Of a stretch of DNA of 64,000 bases, positions 46,605 to 58,800 are shown one piece after another; the first letter of the stretch is position 1, and the number at the start of each line of letters is the position of its first letter. Origin of the DNA: Coix lacryma-jobi var. lacryma-jobi. Lineage: Eukaryota; Streptophyta; Magnoliopsida; Poales; Poaceae. Where the stretch lies: positions 99,928,848 to 99,992,847 of the forward strand of contig CM019826.1 of assembly GCA_009763385.1 (NCBI GenBank), written 5' to 3'. Made by a program: the position numbers and the translations under genes. The notes below the pieces were generated by a model. The model made no database searches. It saw only the letters and a list, made by a program, of their open reading frames with translations, and had not been told where the DNA came from.

Positions 46605-47399
46605 TGTTGGTAGTTCTTAGCTTCACTAAAGATAGAGCTAGGCAACTATCCCCGGTAACGACCCCGAAATGCTTGTTGGCACTTGCTAATGTCGTTACTA
46701 GGAGTAGACTATGGAGTCTATCCCCGAAAACGGCGTCAGAAATGCTTGAAGCAAGTCCGATCACTATACCTAAAGGAGTGGAGCTAAAGCAGCTATCTAC
46801 TAATACCAAGCGGGGTTGTCAATCCCGACACTAGTAGGAGCTAGCTAGGGAGAATGAAATCTACCAGGATGAGATTCTGCAAGCGCACAGAACTATCGTA
46901 GTAGCACTTCGCCTGGGAGTACCAGGTGTCGATTTATTTGATCCCAAGGGAAGGCTAGGGTGGTGTATGAGTCGAGTCAAGGAGGGGATGAGAGTCGAAG
47001 AAAAGAGAAAAAGGGAAAAAGGGAAAAGAGGGGATGAAAGGCTAGAAAGAATATATGGGTGGATAGGTAAGGATGAACTGGATGGCTAAGGTAAGGTGGA
47101 TGGATAAGTAGATAAAGGGAATAGGATAACTAAGGGTAACTAAGATAACTAACTAATAACTAATAACTAATCCTAGATAACCACGAAGCAAGATAACTAC
47201 GAAGCAAGATAGTTACGAAGCAAGACAGGCAAAAGTCAATAAAGCAACTAAGTTGAGTATAGTTTTATTCCTATCTTATCAAGTATCGAGGCGTACTAGC
47301 CTTTACCACTGACTTAGGTTGAACGCTAGCACAACGAGCCTTACTATTAAACTAGGCCAACTACGTGGTGGAATTCAAGGCGCACAGGGCTGTCACCAC
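46605..47399 (-). repeat. Gypsy 5' LTR, portion left of the young insertion
   Basis: Matches the middle LTR (41138 onward) up to ggctgtcaccac, where the plus-strand element was inserted. The match resumes at 54061. Confidence 0.88.
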
Positions 47400-49296
47400 T
47401 GCTGACGGTTCTTAATGACATATTTGTACCATCAACATGATCCATGAAAAGGAAGAAAAATACATATTCTACTCACATATACCTTTACCGCTAACCAAAT
47501 TCCACATGTATTGCAAAATTATGTTTTGTAGACTATAAACATGTATACAGGTGGAAAGCGGGTAAAAAGGCGCAATTCGACACGACAAAATGCGCAAAAT
47601 AACAAGAGGAATAAAAGCCCATGCCAAAGTGCTACAAAATTCAACCGGAAACCAACTTAGAAGCTCGAGATGAAGGCCCAGGAGCGAAACTGGGCCGAGG
47701 TGGGCCCACCCTGGGTCGGCCGACCCAGGGGTCGGCCGCCCCCCTCACATGGCAACTTGGCACCGACTTTCTCCGAGGCGGTGCAATCAATGCCTGCATG
47801 TCGGTTGTCGGCGCAATTTGCAATTTACCCCCTCCGAAACCGACCTACACACCCTATATAAAGAGGGGGAGAGGCCTCTCTCATATCATCAAGAACACAA
47901 TCACCTCTTGAGCTACACACTTGGGCACTACCTCTTCTTAGTTTTTCCTTGTTCTTGTTCTAGAGAGAGAGCTAGGCAAAGCTATCAAGGAGGGCTTGGC
48001 TCCTTGGAGAGATATTGGGTATGAATAAGATAGATCTGATCTCGAAAGCCCTGTCTTCATTCTTTCGATACAGTTCTTCATATGAACTAGAGTATAGTTC
48101 TTGTTCTAGTATTTTGGTATATGACTTAGATCTTAGGTCCTATATCATGTTGCTAGTATATGAACTTATGAATAGTTCTTGTGGAATTAGTATAATATAC
48201 ATTCTAGTGTATAGTTCTTATAATATATTGCTACCCTAGGGTTAGTAGTGTATTATATGAATTAGAGCTAAGTGTGTATTGTATTATTCTCACATAGAAC
48301 ATTAGTCTAATTGCTTCATGCTTGTTATATGATTAGAAATAAGCTCTTGACAAGGGTGGCGGTTTATCATGCTCTGCTGGGTAGGCTCAGGCTTCTTACC
48401 TGTCGATCCGTAGGGTCGGGGACCCGGGGGAGTCTGAGTGGGTTCTGTGCATGCAAGCATGGTGCTTGGATGTAGAGGCCGGGTAATTGCATGGTCTTAG
48501 TCCACGGTAGTGGGGATGGCGGCAGGTGGTGACAGCCCTGTCCGTCCTTGGCATTCCCCCACGTTCGGCTAGGGTGTAGGAGTCTAAATTGTTACGAGAG
48601 GTTGCTGGCAGACCAGTACTCGCGTAATCTCCCGAACCATCTGAAGCATGAGATTAGTTCTATGTCATATGATTGCATGATTAACTTGTTCTGTGTATGA
48701 CCTGTATCCAGACCATGCCTGCTCTATTAGGTTATTCAATTATTCTTTTATTCATTTATTCTTTTAGTCTCTTTTTACTCTTTGCCCTTTTGCCATGCTC
48801 AAGATTGTGTTTCTCCACTATTCAAATCATCACTGTTTATCACCTGTTATGACAATTGATCCATTATTGCTATCATGGTATTTGGTACTATATTTATCCT
48901 AGAACTTGATACATACAAAGCCTTCCTCGAGCGAACCAATAAATCACGATACTCGGTATATCTCCGGGTGAAATGCTACACGATAATTCCGTGCGCTTGC
49001 GGACCTAAACTCCAAACCTATGAACTATCGTAAAGATGCATGCTTAACACTGTTGCTGGAAACGCGCCATTCTAAGCAACTTGTTAAGAGACATCGTACA
49101 GACACTTCTAGCGCCGTTGCTGGGAATAGATCTTCGGGTCCATTTCTATGCCAATATCCGGCGCCGTTGCCATGGATGGATTGCAAAGTCCATTCTTAGT
49201 GACGACGTTAGTAAGTGTCAACGTGCATTTCTGGCGCTGTTGTCGGGGATGGATCGTAAGGTCCATTCTTAGTAAGAACGTTAAGAAATGCCAACA
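47400..49296 (+). repeat. 5' LTR of the young element
   Basis: Starts tgctgacgg (tgttgacgg in the other LTR) and ends gaaatgccaaca. The TATA box ctatataaag is at 47854-47863. The open frames at 47621-48239 repeat exactly in the other LTR and are not genes. Confidence 0.93.
47854..47863 (+). promoter_or_regulatory. LTR TATA box (young element)
   Basis: ctatataaag about 455 bp into the LTR, followed by a purine-rich stretch. The same box is at 52618-52627 in the 3' LTR. Confidence 0.7.
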
Positions 49297-49304
49297 AGCA
49301 TTTC

Positions 49305-49322
49305 TGGCGCCGTTGCCGGGGA
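49305..49322 (+). other. Primer-binding site, tRNA-Asp type
   Basis: tggcgccgttgccgggga, 8 bp after the LTR end, identical to the site of the minus-strand gypsy element. Confidence 0.85.
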
Positions 49323-49446
49323 AGGTTAACATATGAAAAGGGTTCTGAGATAAAAATAGTAGATATATGATATGCATAATGAGTCAATTGTTGTGCAGGT
49401 TAACTTTGCCTGTTTTCTTCCTGTTGTGGATGAACAGGGATAGTGT

Positions 49447-50819
49447 ATGACTGGTTTCTCCCTGCCGGCAAACTACACGAACGATCCCGAGGCACTCCTA
49501 AGGGCTAGACGATCTCGTATCGTTCTGCCTTCTGCAACTCAGCCGCAAGAAGAATCAGTCGGTACCGCACCAACCATAAAAGACATCATGGCCGTCAACA
49601 ACAACAAGACCCTCCGTGAGTTCTCCGTGCCCGATGTCTCCAACGTGGCCACTGGCCCCGCTGTGGACACGGCCGGCAAGAACTTCGAGCTTCACACCGG
49701 CCTGATCACCATGGTGCAGGCAAGCCCATTCTGTGGTTTGCCAAGCGAGGATGCAAACGCGCATCTCCAGCACTTCCTGGGCTATGTGATACGATTGTCA
49801 TCAAGGACATTACTCCTGATGTCATTCGGCTCCGTTTGTTCCCTTTCTCCCTTGCGGGGAAGGCGAAGAGATGGTTCTATCAGGATAAGGAAGCTGTCAA
49901 CACGTGGGCCAAATGCTCCACGGCATTCCTCGCCAAGTTCTTCCCTATCAGCAAGACGAATGCGCTGAGGGGAAGAATAGCCAACTTTCAGCAAAACTCT
50001 ACGGAGACGATCCCTGACGCTTGGGAACGGCTACAAGAATACATCCAAAGTTGTCCCCATCACGGCCTGGAAAGTTGGATGGTGCTCCAAAACTTCTACA
50101 ATGGGCTCACGCCCATGTCGAAGGGACACCTGGACGCTGCCGCTGGTGGAGCGTTCCTCTCACTCACCACCCCCGGGGCGAAAGCCCTGATTGGAAAGAT
50201 GGTAGACCACCAGGGGTGGAGTGACGAGAGGGCGCAAAAGCAACAACCAGCTCCATCCCAAAGGGGCATGCATACCGTGAAGGAGACGGATATGCTGGCC
50301 GCCAAGATAGACCTCCTGCTAAAGCAACTGGCGGAGAAAAACGAAGAAAATACCAAAAATACGGTCAACGCCATAGACTCACACATGATGTGTGAAGTCT
50401 GTGGGGAAGTCGGTCACTCAGGGAATGACTGCCCTGAAACCCACGAAGATGCAGCTTATATCAACAACGGGTTCCGCCAACAAGGAGGCACCAACCAGAA
50501 CAATGGTTGGAATAACCAGTCACGGCCACCATTCCAAGGTAATTCGAACTCCAATTCGAATCAACCTTCATTAAGAGACTTAGTTCTTGGACAGGCTAAA
50601 ATTAATGAGAATTTGACTAAAAAGTTGCTGTCCAATGATAAAGTTTTTGAAAATTTAAATACAAAAATAGAAAACCTAACGTCCTCCGTTCAAAATCGAC
50701 TGAGCTTCAATAAAATGATAGAATCCCAATTAGCTCAAATCGCCGCTGCTATTCCTACCGAAAGTGCGGGACGACTCCCGGGACAACCCGAGAATTCTCC
50801 CACTAACCATGCAGGGTGA
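49447..50819 (+). pseudogene. Gag of the young element, one frameshift
   Basis: The first frame (from ATG 49447) holds the N-terminus with LREFSVPDVSNVATGP and ITMVQASPFCG. A missing base near 49783 moves the rest to another frame (49836-50819) with KAKRWFY, ALRGRIANF, IPDAWERLQEY, a CCHC knuckle (CEVCGEVGHSGNDC, about 50390-50435) and a coiled C-terminus. It is clearly related to the minus-strand gag at 46417. There is no protease after it. A shorter start at 49588 (MAVNNNKTLREF) aligns better with the related gag. Confidence 0.88.
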
Positions 50820-52125
50820 AACGGGAAAACGGAAGGAAAGTCCCACTCAAAGGACTCAAAATAATTTGAGCCTCCACCGAAGGTAATCGGTATGTATCCA
50901 AAAAAAAAACCGACCAAGAGCCAGCTTGGGGGGAGGACCCCCATTATCGAGGTGATAAACTTGCATTGCATATTTGTTTCATGCATCATTCTTTCCTTTT
51001 ATTTAGCATGTTTACTTTATGCAATTTTAATTTCCTTTAGATTTATTTTTTTGCAACTAAAAAAAATGAAAAAAATGATAAAAAGACCAAAAATATAATT
51101 CCACTCTTATATGTGATGTAAGATATGAATTTCTTCCTACTTGAAATGATGAATAGTTGCTCTGTTTTATTTCTCACATATGCCCAGTTTATAACTTAGT
51201 TTCCACCAAGATTTGGGTTTATTGGTGAAGCTCTCTTAAAAACTTGAAACTTGTGGGTTGCATATGCTTAATCCAGTCTGAAGTTACTGCTAGTTATGAC
51301 TTGGTATAAATAGAGAATTGCTATGACATTGTTTTAAGAAAAGCTTGATATCCGGAGAATTATTCCAAAACTTAAAAAAATCCTCACATGATGTTTAAAT
51401 TCATTGAGCTTTGTCAAATTGATGTGACCAATGTTGAAGATTCTTGTCATGTACTTATGATTTGAGATTCACACACACTTGTCATCCATCAAATAAAACT
51501 GTTGTCAAAATTTCTTTCTCAAAAAGATTTCAAGAAGGAGCTATGGGCTATGCAAAAAGAGAAAGCAAGAAAAAAAATGGGCAAGTGCCCGCGGTAGAAT
51601 TAGGGGTATGCAAATACCCACAGAAAAAAATGAATATCCATGCCAAAAGGCATGTTGGAAAAAATGGGCACGTGCCCGCCAAAGTAGAATTAGCCGAAAA
51701 GATAGCCCATACTCTCAAAAGAATTCTAAAAGAGAAGAGACTTGGCAAAGAGTTCAAAAAGAACGAAAAAATAATACCACACACTTGCACTTCTCAAATC
51801 AGAGTTTATGACTTGCATCTCCTATGGTCCGGTCTTTGATTCAGCAATATATGTGAAACATTTCGAGGAACTTAAATTCAAAATTCTGAAAAACTCCGGA
51901 TTAAAAGCTGCTCTAAGAACAAAAGAAAAGCATCTCTGTGAAAAACCAGTCTAGCATGCAGCAACCAAGGATTGGAGAAGGCTGATAAGCCCCACAGGTG
52001 ACAGGATACAAGGGTGAGTAAACAACCAATATATTCAAACCCTGGTAGACACCTTGTTATAAACATGGTATTAGTGAAAAATAATCATGGAAGGAACTCC
52101 TGATCAACAACCAATTCCTTAGCTT
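50820..52125 (+). other. Noncoding interior of the young element
   Basis: A-rich sequence without pol motifs. A second purine tract, agcttggggggagg, occurs at about 50930, just after gag. The frame at 51444-51839 is Lys-rich, low-complexity and has no domain. Confidence 0.6.
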
Positions 52126-52163
52126 TTGCTCGAGGACGAGCAAAGGGTAAGCTTGGGGGAGTT
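52125..52163 (+). other. Hairpin and polypurine tract before the 3' LTR
   Basis: tttgctcg (52125-52132), loop agga, cgagcaaa (52137-52144), then taagcttgggggag and the LTR. The same hairpin plus tract is present on the minus strand at 42867-42905. Confidence 0.8.
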
Positions 52164-54060
52164 TGTTGACGGTTCTTAATGACATATTTGTACCGTCAAC
52201 ATGATCCATGAAAAGGAAGAAAAATACATATTCTACTCACATATACCTTTACCGCTAACCAAATTCCACATGTATTGCAAAATTATGTTTTGTAGACTAT
52301 AAACATGTATACAGGTGGAAAGCGGGTAAAAAGGCGCAATCCGACACGACAAAATGCGCAAAATAACAAGAGGAATAAAAGCCCATGCCAAAGTGCTACA
52401 AAATTCAACCGGAAACCAACTTAGAAGCTCGAGATGAAGGCCCAGGAGCGAAACTGGGCCGAGGTGGGCCCACCCTGGGTCGGCCGACCCAGGGGTCGGC
52501 CGCCCCCCTCACATGGCAACTTGGCACCGACTTTCTCCGAGGCGGTGCAATCAATGCTTGCATGTCGGTTGTCGGCGCAATTTGCAATTTACCCCCTCCG
52601 AAACCGACCTACACACCCTATATAAAGAGGGGGAGAGGCCTCTCTCATATCATCAAGAACACAATCACCTCTTGAGCTACACACTTGGGCACTACCTCTT
52701 CTTAGTTTTTCCTTGTTCTTGTGCTAGAGAGAGAGCTAGGCAAAGCTATCAAGGAGGGCTTGGCTCCTTGGAGAGATATTGGGTATGAATAAGATAGATC
52801 TGATCTCGAAAGCCCTGTCTTCATTCTTTCGATACAGTTCTTCATATGAACTAGAGTATAGTTCTTGTTCTAGTATTTTGGTATATGACTTAGATCTTAG
52901 GTCCTATATCATGTTGCTAGTATATGAACTTATGAATAGTTCTTGTGGAATTAGTATAATATACATTCTAGTGTATAGTTCTTATAATATATTGCTACCC
53001 TAGGGTTAGTAGTGTATTATATGAATTAGAGCTAAGTGTGTATTGTATTATTCTCACATAGAACATTAGTCTAATTGCTTCATGCTTGTTATATGATTAG
53101 AAATAAGCTCTTGACAAGGGTGGCGGTTTATCATGCTCTGCTGGGTAGGCTCAGGCTTCTTACCTGTCGATCCGTAGGGTCGGGGACCCGGGGGAGTCTG
53201 AGTGGGTTCTGTGCATGCAAGCATGGTGCTTGGATGTAGAGGCTGGGTAATTGCATGGTCTTAGTCCACGGTAGTGGGGATGGCGGCAGGTGGTGACAGC
53301 CCTGTCCGTCCTTGGCATTCCCCCACGTTCGGCTAGGGTGTAGGAGTCTAAATTGTTACGAGAGGTTGCTGGCAGACCAGTACTCGCGTAATCTCCCGAA
53401 CCATCTGAAGCATGAGATTAGTTCTATGTCATATGATTGCATGATTAACTTGTTCTGTGTATGACCTGTATCCAGACCATGCCTGCTCTATTAGGTTATT
53501 CAATTATTCTTTTATTCATTTATTCTTTTAGTCTCTTTTTACTCTTTGCCCTTTTGCCATGCTCAAGATTGTGTTTCTCCACTATTCAAATCATCACTGT
53601 TTATCACCTGTTATGACAATTGATCCATTATTGCTATCATGGTATTTGGTACTATATTTATCCTAGAACTTGATACATACAAAGCCTTCCTCGAGCGAAC
53701 CAATAAATCACGATACTCGGTATATCTCCGGGTGAAATGCTACACGATAATTCTGTGCGCTTGCGGACCTAAACTCCAAACCTATGAACTATCGTAAAGA
53801 TGCATGCTTAACACTGTTGCTGGAAACGCGCCATTCTAAGCAACTTGTTAAGAGACATCGTACAGACACTTCTAGCGCCGTTGCTGGGAATAGATCTTCA
53901 GGTCCATTTCTATGCCAATATCCGGCGCCGTTGCCATGGATGGATTGCAAAGTCCATTCTTAGTGACGACGTTAGTAAGTGTCAACGTGCATTTCTGGCG
54001 CTGTTGCCGGGGATGGATCGTAAGGTCCATTCTTAGTAAGAACGTTAAGAAATGCCAACA
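52164..54060 (+). repeat. 3' LTR of the young element
   Basis: 1897 bp, no indels against 47400-49296. It ends gaaatgccaaca followed by accac. Confidence 0.95.
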
Positions 54061-54535
54061 ACCACCTGCTTGCTACCACAGCTATCCGGGGGTCCAGCCG
54101 TATCTGAAGGTAAGTCTATAACTAAGCACCACGCTTAACTATATTCTAACTATCTCTACCCTAGCTTTGAATAGAGACACCCTTGCGGACGTCAGAGCAA
54201 ATACTTGACTTAATAAGATAAACACTAAACTAACTAAGCAACCTATTGGCAAAGATCAAACACTAAGCTCACTAGAGATTAACTACTATGGCTAAGTGAA
54301 TTGATCTGTAGGATAGCTGGGCACTCAAGCAATCAATCTAGTATACCACTCAATACTGATAAGTAGAATAAAGTAATACTTGAAATGATGAAATAGAATA
54401 TAGTAAAGTGCTTGAGTAACAAGAGCAAAACCTGAACTGGAGATGAAAGAAGACTCTTCCCAGCTCCAGGACCGATCACTCGCACGCCTCTACTCTTGAG
54501 CTAAGCCTTGAGCAGCGCTTCCGCGAGGGCAAAGA
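54061..54535 (-). repeat. Gypsy 5' LTR, portion right of the young insertion
   Basis: 54061-54373 continues the LTR interrupted at 47399 and matches 41934-42256. From about 54374 the sequence differs from the middle LTR (which has cacc followed by a G run); it may be LTR sequence lost from that copy. It is cut at 54536 by CACTA-2. Confidence 0.7.
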
Positions 54536-55330
54536 CACTACAAGGTTTTTCCCCTTTAGCATCAACGAAAATACGTTGTAATAAGCCTATTTTGGTTGCA
54601 ATATGAGCAATTGCAACCAAACCATTTCGTTAAATGGTGTTGAGTAAAGCCCGGTGGTATTAACCATTTCGCCACGACTGTCTTTTGGTGGTTGCAGGAG
54701 GTTACGTATTGCAACACATTGAGGCGTTGGAACAAGCATCTAGCGCCACGCTCGAGTTGGTTGCCATGCATCCTATCGCAACCACATTAGGTGATGCCAG
54801 ATGTTTCAATTGCACCATCTATAAGCGTTGCAATGTGTAAAATGAAGCGTTGCAAAAATGTTGTATTGCGACACCCCAATTATGGTTGCTACAAGGACAA
54901 CCCCTTTATTGCCACAAACTGAAATTGGTTGTTATATGTGGGTTCCTATGTTGCCATGAAATGGATCTAGGTGCAATAGGGGTGCCCTCTCTATTGCTAC
55001 CAAGTGTGTTTGGAGGCAAGAGGTGGGACACTCTATTGCCACATAACATGATTGGTTGTTACATGTGATCTCCTCTATTGCTTCCAAAAACGTTTTGGTT
55101 GAGTAAAGTTCATGCCTCTATTACCGCCATGATAAACTGGTTGCAACATGTGTATCTCCCTTTGTTGCCACGACCCGTTGTGACATCGAAAAAAGTAGGT
55201 TGCAACTTGTGTACCTCCCTTTGTTGCCACGATCTGTTGTGACATCGAAACAAGTAGGTTGTGATAGAATAAATTATCTTTTGCAACGAATGGTGTCGCT
55301 TTTATTATTTTTGTACATACTGCCACGTGT
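54536..55330. repeat. CACTA-2 subterminal repeats
   Basis: Many copies of ggttgcaac(a/t)tgtg and ttgttgccacga-like words in both orientations, for example ggttgcaacatgtg near 55140 and ggttgcaacttgtg near 55198, each followed by ctccctttgttgccacga. Confidence 0.8.
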
Positions 55331-55894
55331 CACCAACAATTAAAAATAATATTATATTATAAATCATAACAATTAAACAATCAAACATGCATCAAAACCC
55401 AATTTAACCATAAAAGTAGCAATCAAATTACAGCACACCACATACTTAAATGTTTTGCACTCCATCCACACCACACATGTAGCACTTTCCTACAAAAGTT
55501 TGTGACCACCACACACACACTCCTCCACTGGTTCAAAGAAATCTAAATGGCGACTTGATACGATCGAAATGAATATCATCCTAGGCTAATTGATACGAAA
55601 TGAAGCACTTCATCAACACTTCCATCACGTGATCAGCAAGATGATGACTCCAAGATGATCCCATCACTTGTCGCTCCATCGCAAAGCCTTTACCTTCCTG
55701 GATAGAATGAATGACATATGTTTTAGCATCAAGTAAACTAAAATTAACATTAAGGGTACATAGCAGCAGACACTAAACCAAAGTTTTCATTATTGATCAT
55801 AAACTTTTATGATTTGCTCATCAAAAAATTATATGAATTGACCATCATAAAATTATCAGAATGACAGCATGTAATGAACTCAACTATAAACACT
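55331..55894. other. Noncoding stretch 3' of the TNPA-like gene
   Basis: AT-rich, no frame supported. It probably contains the 3' untranslated region of the minus-strand gene. Confidence 0.5.
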
Positions 55895-58800
55895 TTAACA
55901 GCTGAAACAGAAACAATCACCTGCTGGCTTCTTGCTGGTGTTGTCGTTTCGTTTCTTACTAGGTTGCTGCTTCAACTGCTGTAGAGTAACGAATCTGCTC
56001 GCTGCTGCCTTAGATGGTTCATTTTTTGCAGCTCTAGCACTTCTTGTTTGCCGAACGACAATTGTCCTTTCTTGAGAATCCTCCAGGTTGCCTTCAGGCT
56101 CCTTGTCCTGGGAACAAATTAGATGCAAGGATAAAATTAATTAGGCACCATTTTGTGCAGTATTAGATGATAGAATTAAAAAGTTGTCAATTCAAAGTCA
56201 ACCTGATTTGAGTCCACTAACATCTCTGAGGTAGGGTCATCAACTTGAGTACTTGTGTTGTCTCCAACAGCCATCTCCTATGCAATTGCAGTGACATTGT
56301 TGTTTGGCTGGACAAATAGAGATGGTTAGTTATAGACCCAAAGGAAATAAAGTCATTCAATGACTAGGTTTTATAAATTAACATTTTGCATTACTAGTAC
56401 CTGCTGCAACACTGGCTGAGCTTGTCCTGCTAGCAATGCTTGGATCTCTTGCCTAAAGGCTTCTTTATCAGTCTCCCTTGCACTCATAATTTCTTGAATC
56501 TGTCCTGCATAAAATGCCCTTTGAGCTTCCCTTTCAGCTGCCAATTCAGCTGCCCTGTCAGCTTCCCATGCTTGCATTTGTTGTTGTAGCCTGTCAAATT
56601 CTTCCATGAGCTGGAGGTGTTCTTCATGCTGTTGCTGTTCCCTACGATTTTGTTCCTCGCGTTCCGCATTCAGCAGCTGCCTTCTAGTTGGGTTTTTTGC
56701 AAGGTACCCATTGCCATGCAACTTTTTTGATTTGCACTTTGTCACTTCCTTGTATGCCTCCTGGAAAAGCTCGTTCCTCTCATTTAGTGAAAGGAAGTTT
56801 CCCTCTGCCTTTGATTCCTTATCACAAATAATCCTCCTTGCTGTATCCTAAAATTTACAAGGCACGGATGAAGGAGTTAGTTGATGACGACATTGCAGGC
56901 ACTCTCTACTTGCATGCACTACAAACTTATGCACAAGTTCATTGGGAACTTACATAGACTTCTTCAGATGATTGGTCTTTCCATGCCCCATTCTTAGTGT
57001 GAGTAATGTACCAAAGGTCCAAGTCATTGGGCTCCTCACCAGTTACTGGGTCTCTCTGATATGACAAGAACAGAACAAATTAGTAAATCATGCAGTAAGA
57101 AAGCTTGTAGATGTGCTTCTCTAGTTATTACCTTCTCATAGCTACACTGAGAAAAAGGCTTAGAGCCTGACAAATGTGTGGTCTTTTTCTTGGATCGATT
57201 TCCAGCGTTCTTCATGCTCTTTTCCTACAGAATGCAATTTGAACAGACATCTTATTAATGAGTTAGACATCGCCATTCTTTCTAATTTGCTAATGTTAAG
57301 AATAGTCAGAATGTGAAACAAACCTGGAACTTTGCACTTTTAAAATACTTCAACAAATAGTGCCATTCTACAATGTCCAATTCTTCAGGCATATGGCTCA
57401 TTCTCTCCTCGTAGCTGCTGTATGCCTTGGCTGTAGCACTTAACGTTGCACGCCGCCCTTTGTAACGCTCTTTAGAAATGGCCCATATCTTCATCTTTGA
57501 ATCATGTGCATCCTCAAGGTCCCACCTAGCCTATTATATAATTACAAGGACATGCAAATACTTGGTCAGTTGTTACGCTATTGTATAATTAAAATGTATA
57601 CACAAACAAAGAATGTTACCAATATGTCAGATGCTATTAATTGTTTTACATCATCATGGATATCTTTCCATGTTCTCACTCCAATGAGTGGCGCCCTCTT
57701 CCTTGTAAACATCACTATTTCATCAGTGAACGTGCGCGCGTTCTCACCTACCGCTCCTCCGAGTTTGGAGAACTCAACATGGAGCTTCTGATTGCCAGCC
57801 TTGTGTCTCTTCGAGAGTGCCTTTAAGCATTTTAGGGTACCACGTCCTCTTTTCTTCCCATTTTCTGAGCCTATTCCATGGAAACAAGAGGTTACAATTG
57901 ATATTAAACGACAGCAGTTGAGGGTACCACTCCTTCTTTTCTTCCCATTTTCTGATCCTATTCCATGTAAACAAAATGTTACAAATTGATATTAAACGAC
58001 ATATTGCCTAAGCTCAGAGCTAAGAGATCAAAGAAAATTAGTTTGTCTTTATGTCTACAAAACTTTGTTTACTAAAGCATATTAAACGACATAATACCTA
58101 AGCTCAGAGCTAAGAGATCAAAGAAAATTGGTTTGTCTTTATGGCTCAGAGCTTAGAGATCAAAGAAAAATACCTTGAACTGATCTAAAACGCCGAGCAT
58201 GAGATGGTCCCTTCTCTGTTGTTGATCGGTTGCTGTCTTGACTGGAATGTATCTGATTGCTAGGATCCTAAAAAGCATCTGCATACAATATTGTCACATG
58301 ATCAACTAGCATAATTAGAACTTTGCAAAAGAATTGTAATTTGTTTGGCAATTAGGATAGGGATATTACTGATGTCATCAAGATCTCCTTGAACCTTCAA
58401 CCATTCTATGAATGTATTGATTGTGTCCTCCCTGTATATATCTTGTAACTCTGAAAAAGAACAATAATATGAGTGCACATTTCAAAATCCAAATATATAC
58501 ACACAAGAGATTTTTTTAACTCACCCAAGGCTTCGTCCTTGGAATGCAGATAAGCTAGCCAATCTTTGTAAGCATCTAAATCAAAAGCTTCGTCTTCTTC
58601 ATCATCAGAGGTACCTTTCTTCTTTTTGATGGGTGTTATGGCAACACATAGGTCTGCTGCTGGATTCTTTGAAAAAACTTATCTAATCTCCCTCTCATCC
58701 TGGCAACTATCTACCATGTCTGATGCATCAACATCGTATTCAAGTTCATTTAGTGTTGCTGACTCAGGATCATCAACAGTTCTCTTCTTGAAATACATGT

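Larger units (their letters stand above)
47400..54060 (+). mobile_element. Young gag-only LTR retrotransposon, 6661 bp
   Basis: Two LTRs of exactly 1897 bp (47400-49296 and 52164-54060), offset 4764 bp with no indels. Flanking duplication ACCAC (47395-47399 and 54061-54065). The target is the gypsy LTR, which is continuous in the uninterrupted copy at about 41940. The primer site is at 49305-49322 and the polypurine tract at about 52149-52162. The only coding part is a frameshifted gag; there is no protease, reverse transcriptase or integrase. By eye I count about nine LTR differences, eight of them transitions. Confidence 0.95.
40230..54535 (-). mobile_element. Ty3/gypsy gag-protease element with tandem LTR copies
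   Basis: Minus-strand element read from the right: LTR (46605-47399 plus 54061 onward, split by the young plus-strand element), primer site (46579-46596), gag-protease (46417-44549), noncoding region, polypurine tract (about 42867-42880), a second LTR (41138-42866), another primer site and gag start (41129-40608), then a third, partial LTR (40230-40607). No reverse transcriptase, RNase H or integrase is seen between protease and polypurine tract, so it is non-autonomous. The right LTR is itself cut by CACTA-2 at 54536 if 54374-54535 still belongs to it. Confidence 0.75.

Noticed and set aside
47621..48239. Open frames, repeated exactly at 52385-53003
   Set aside because: They lie in the LTR pair of the young element and include U3/R sequence around the TATA box.
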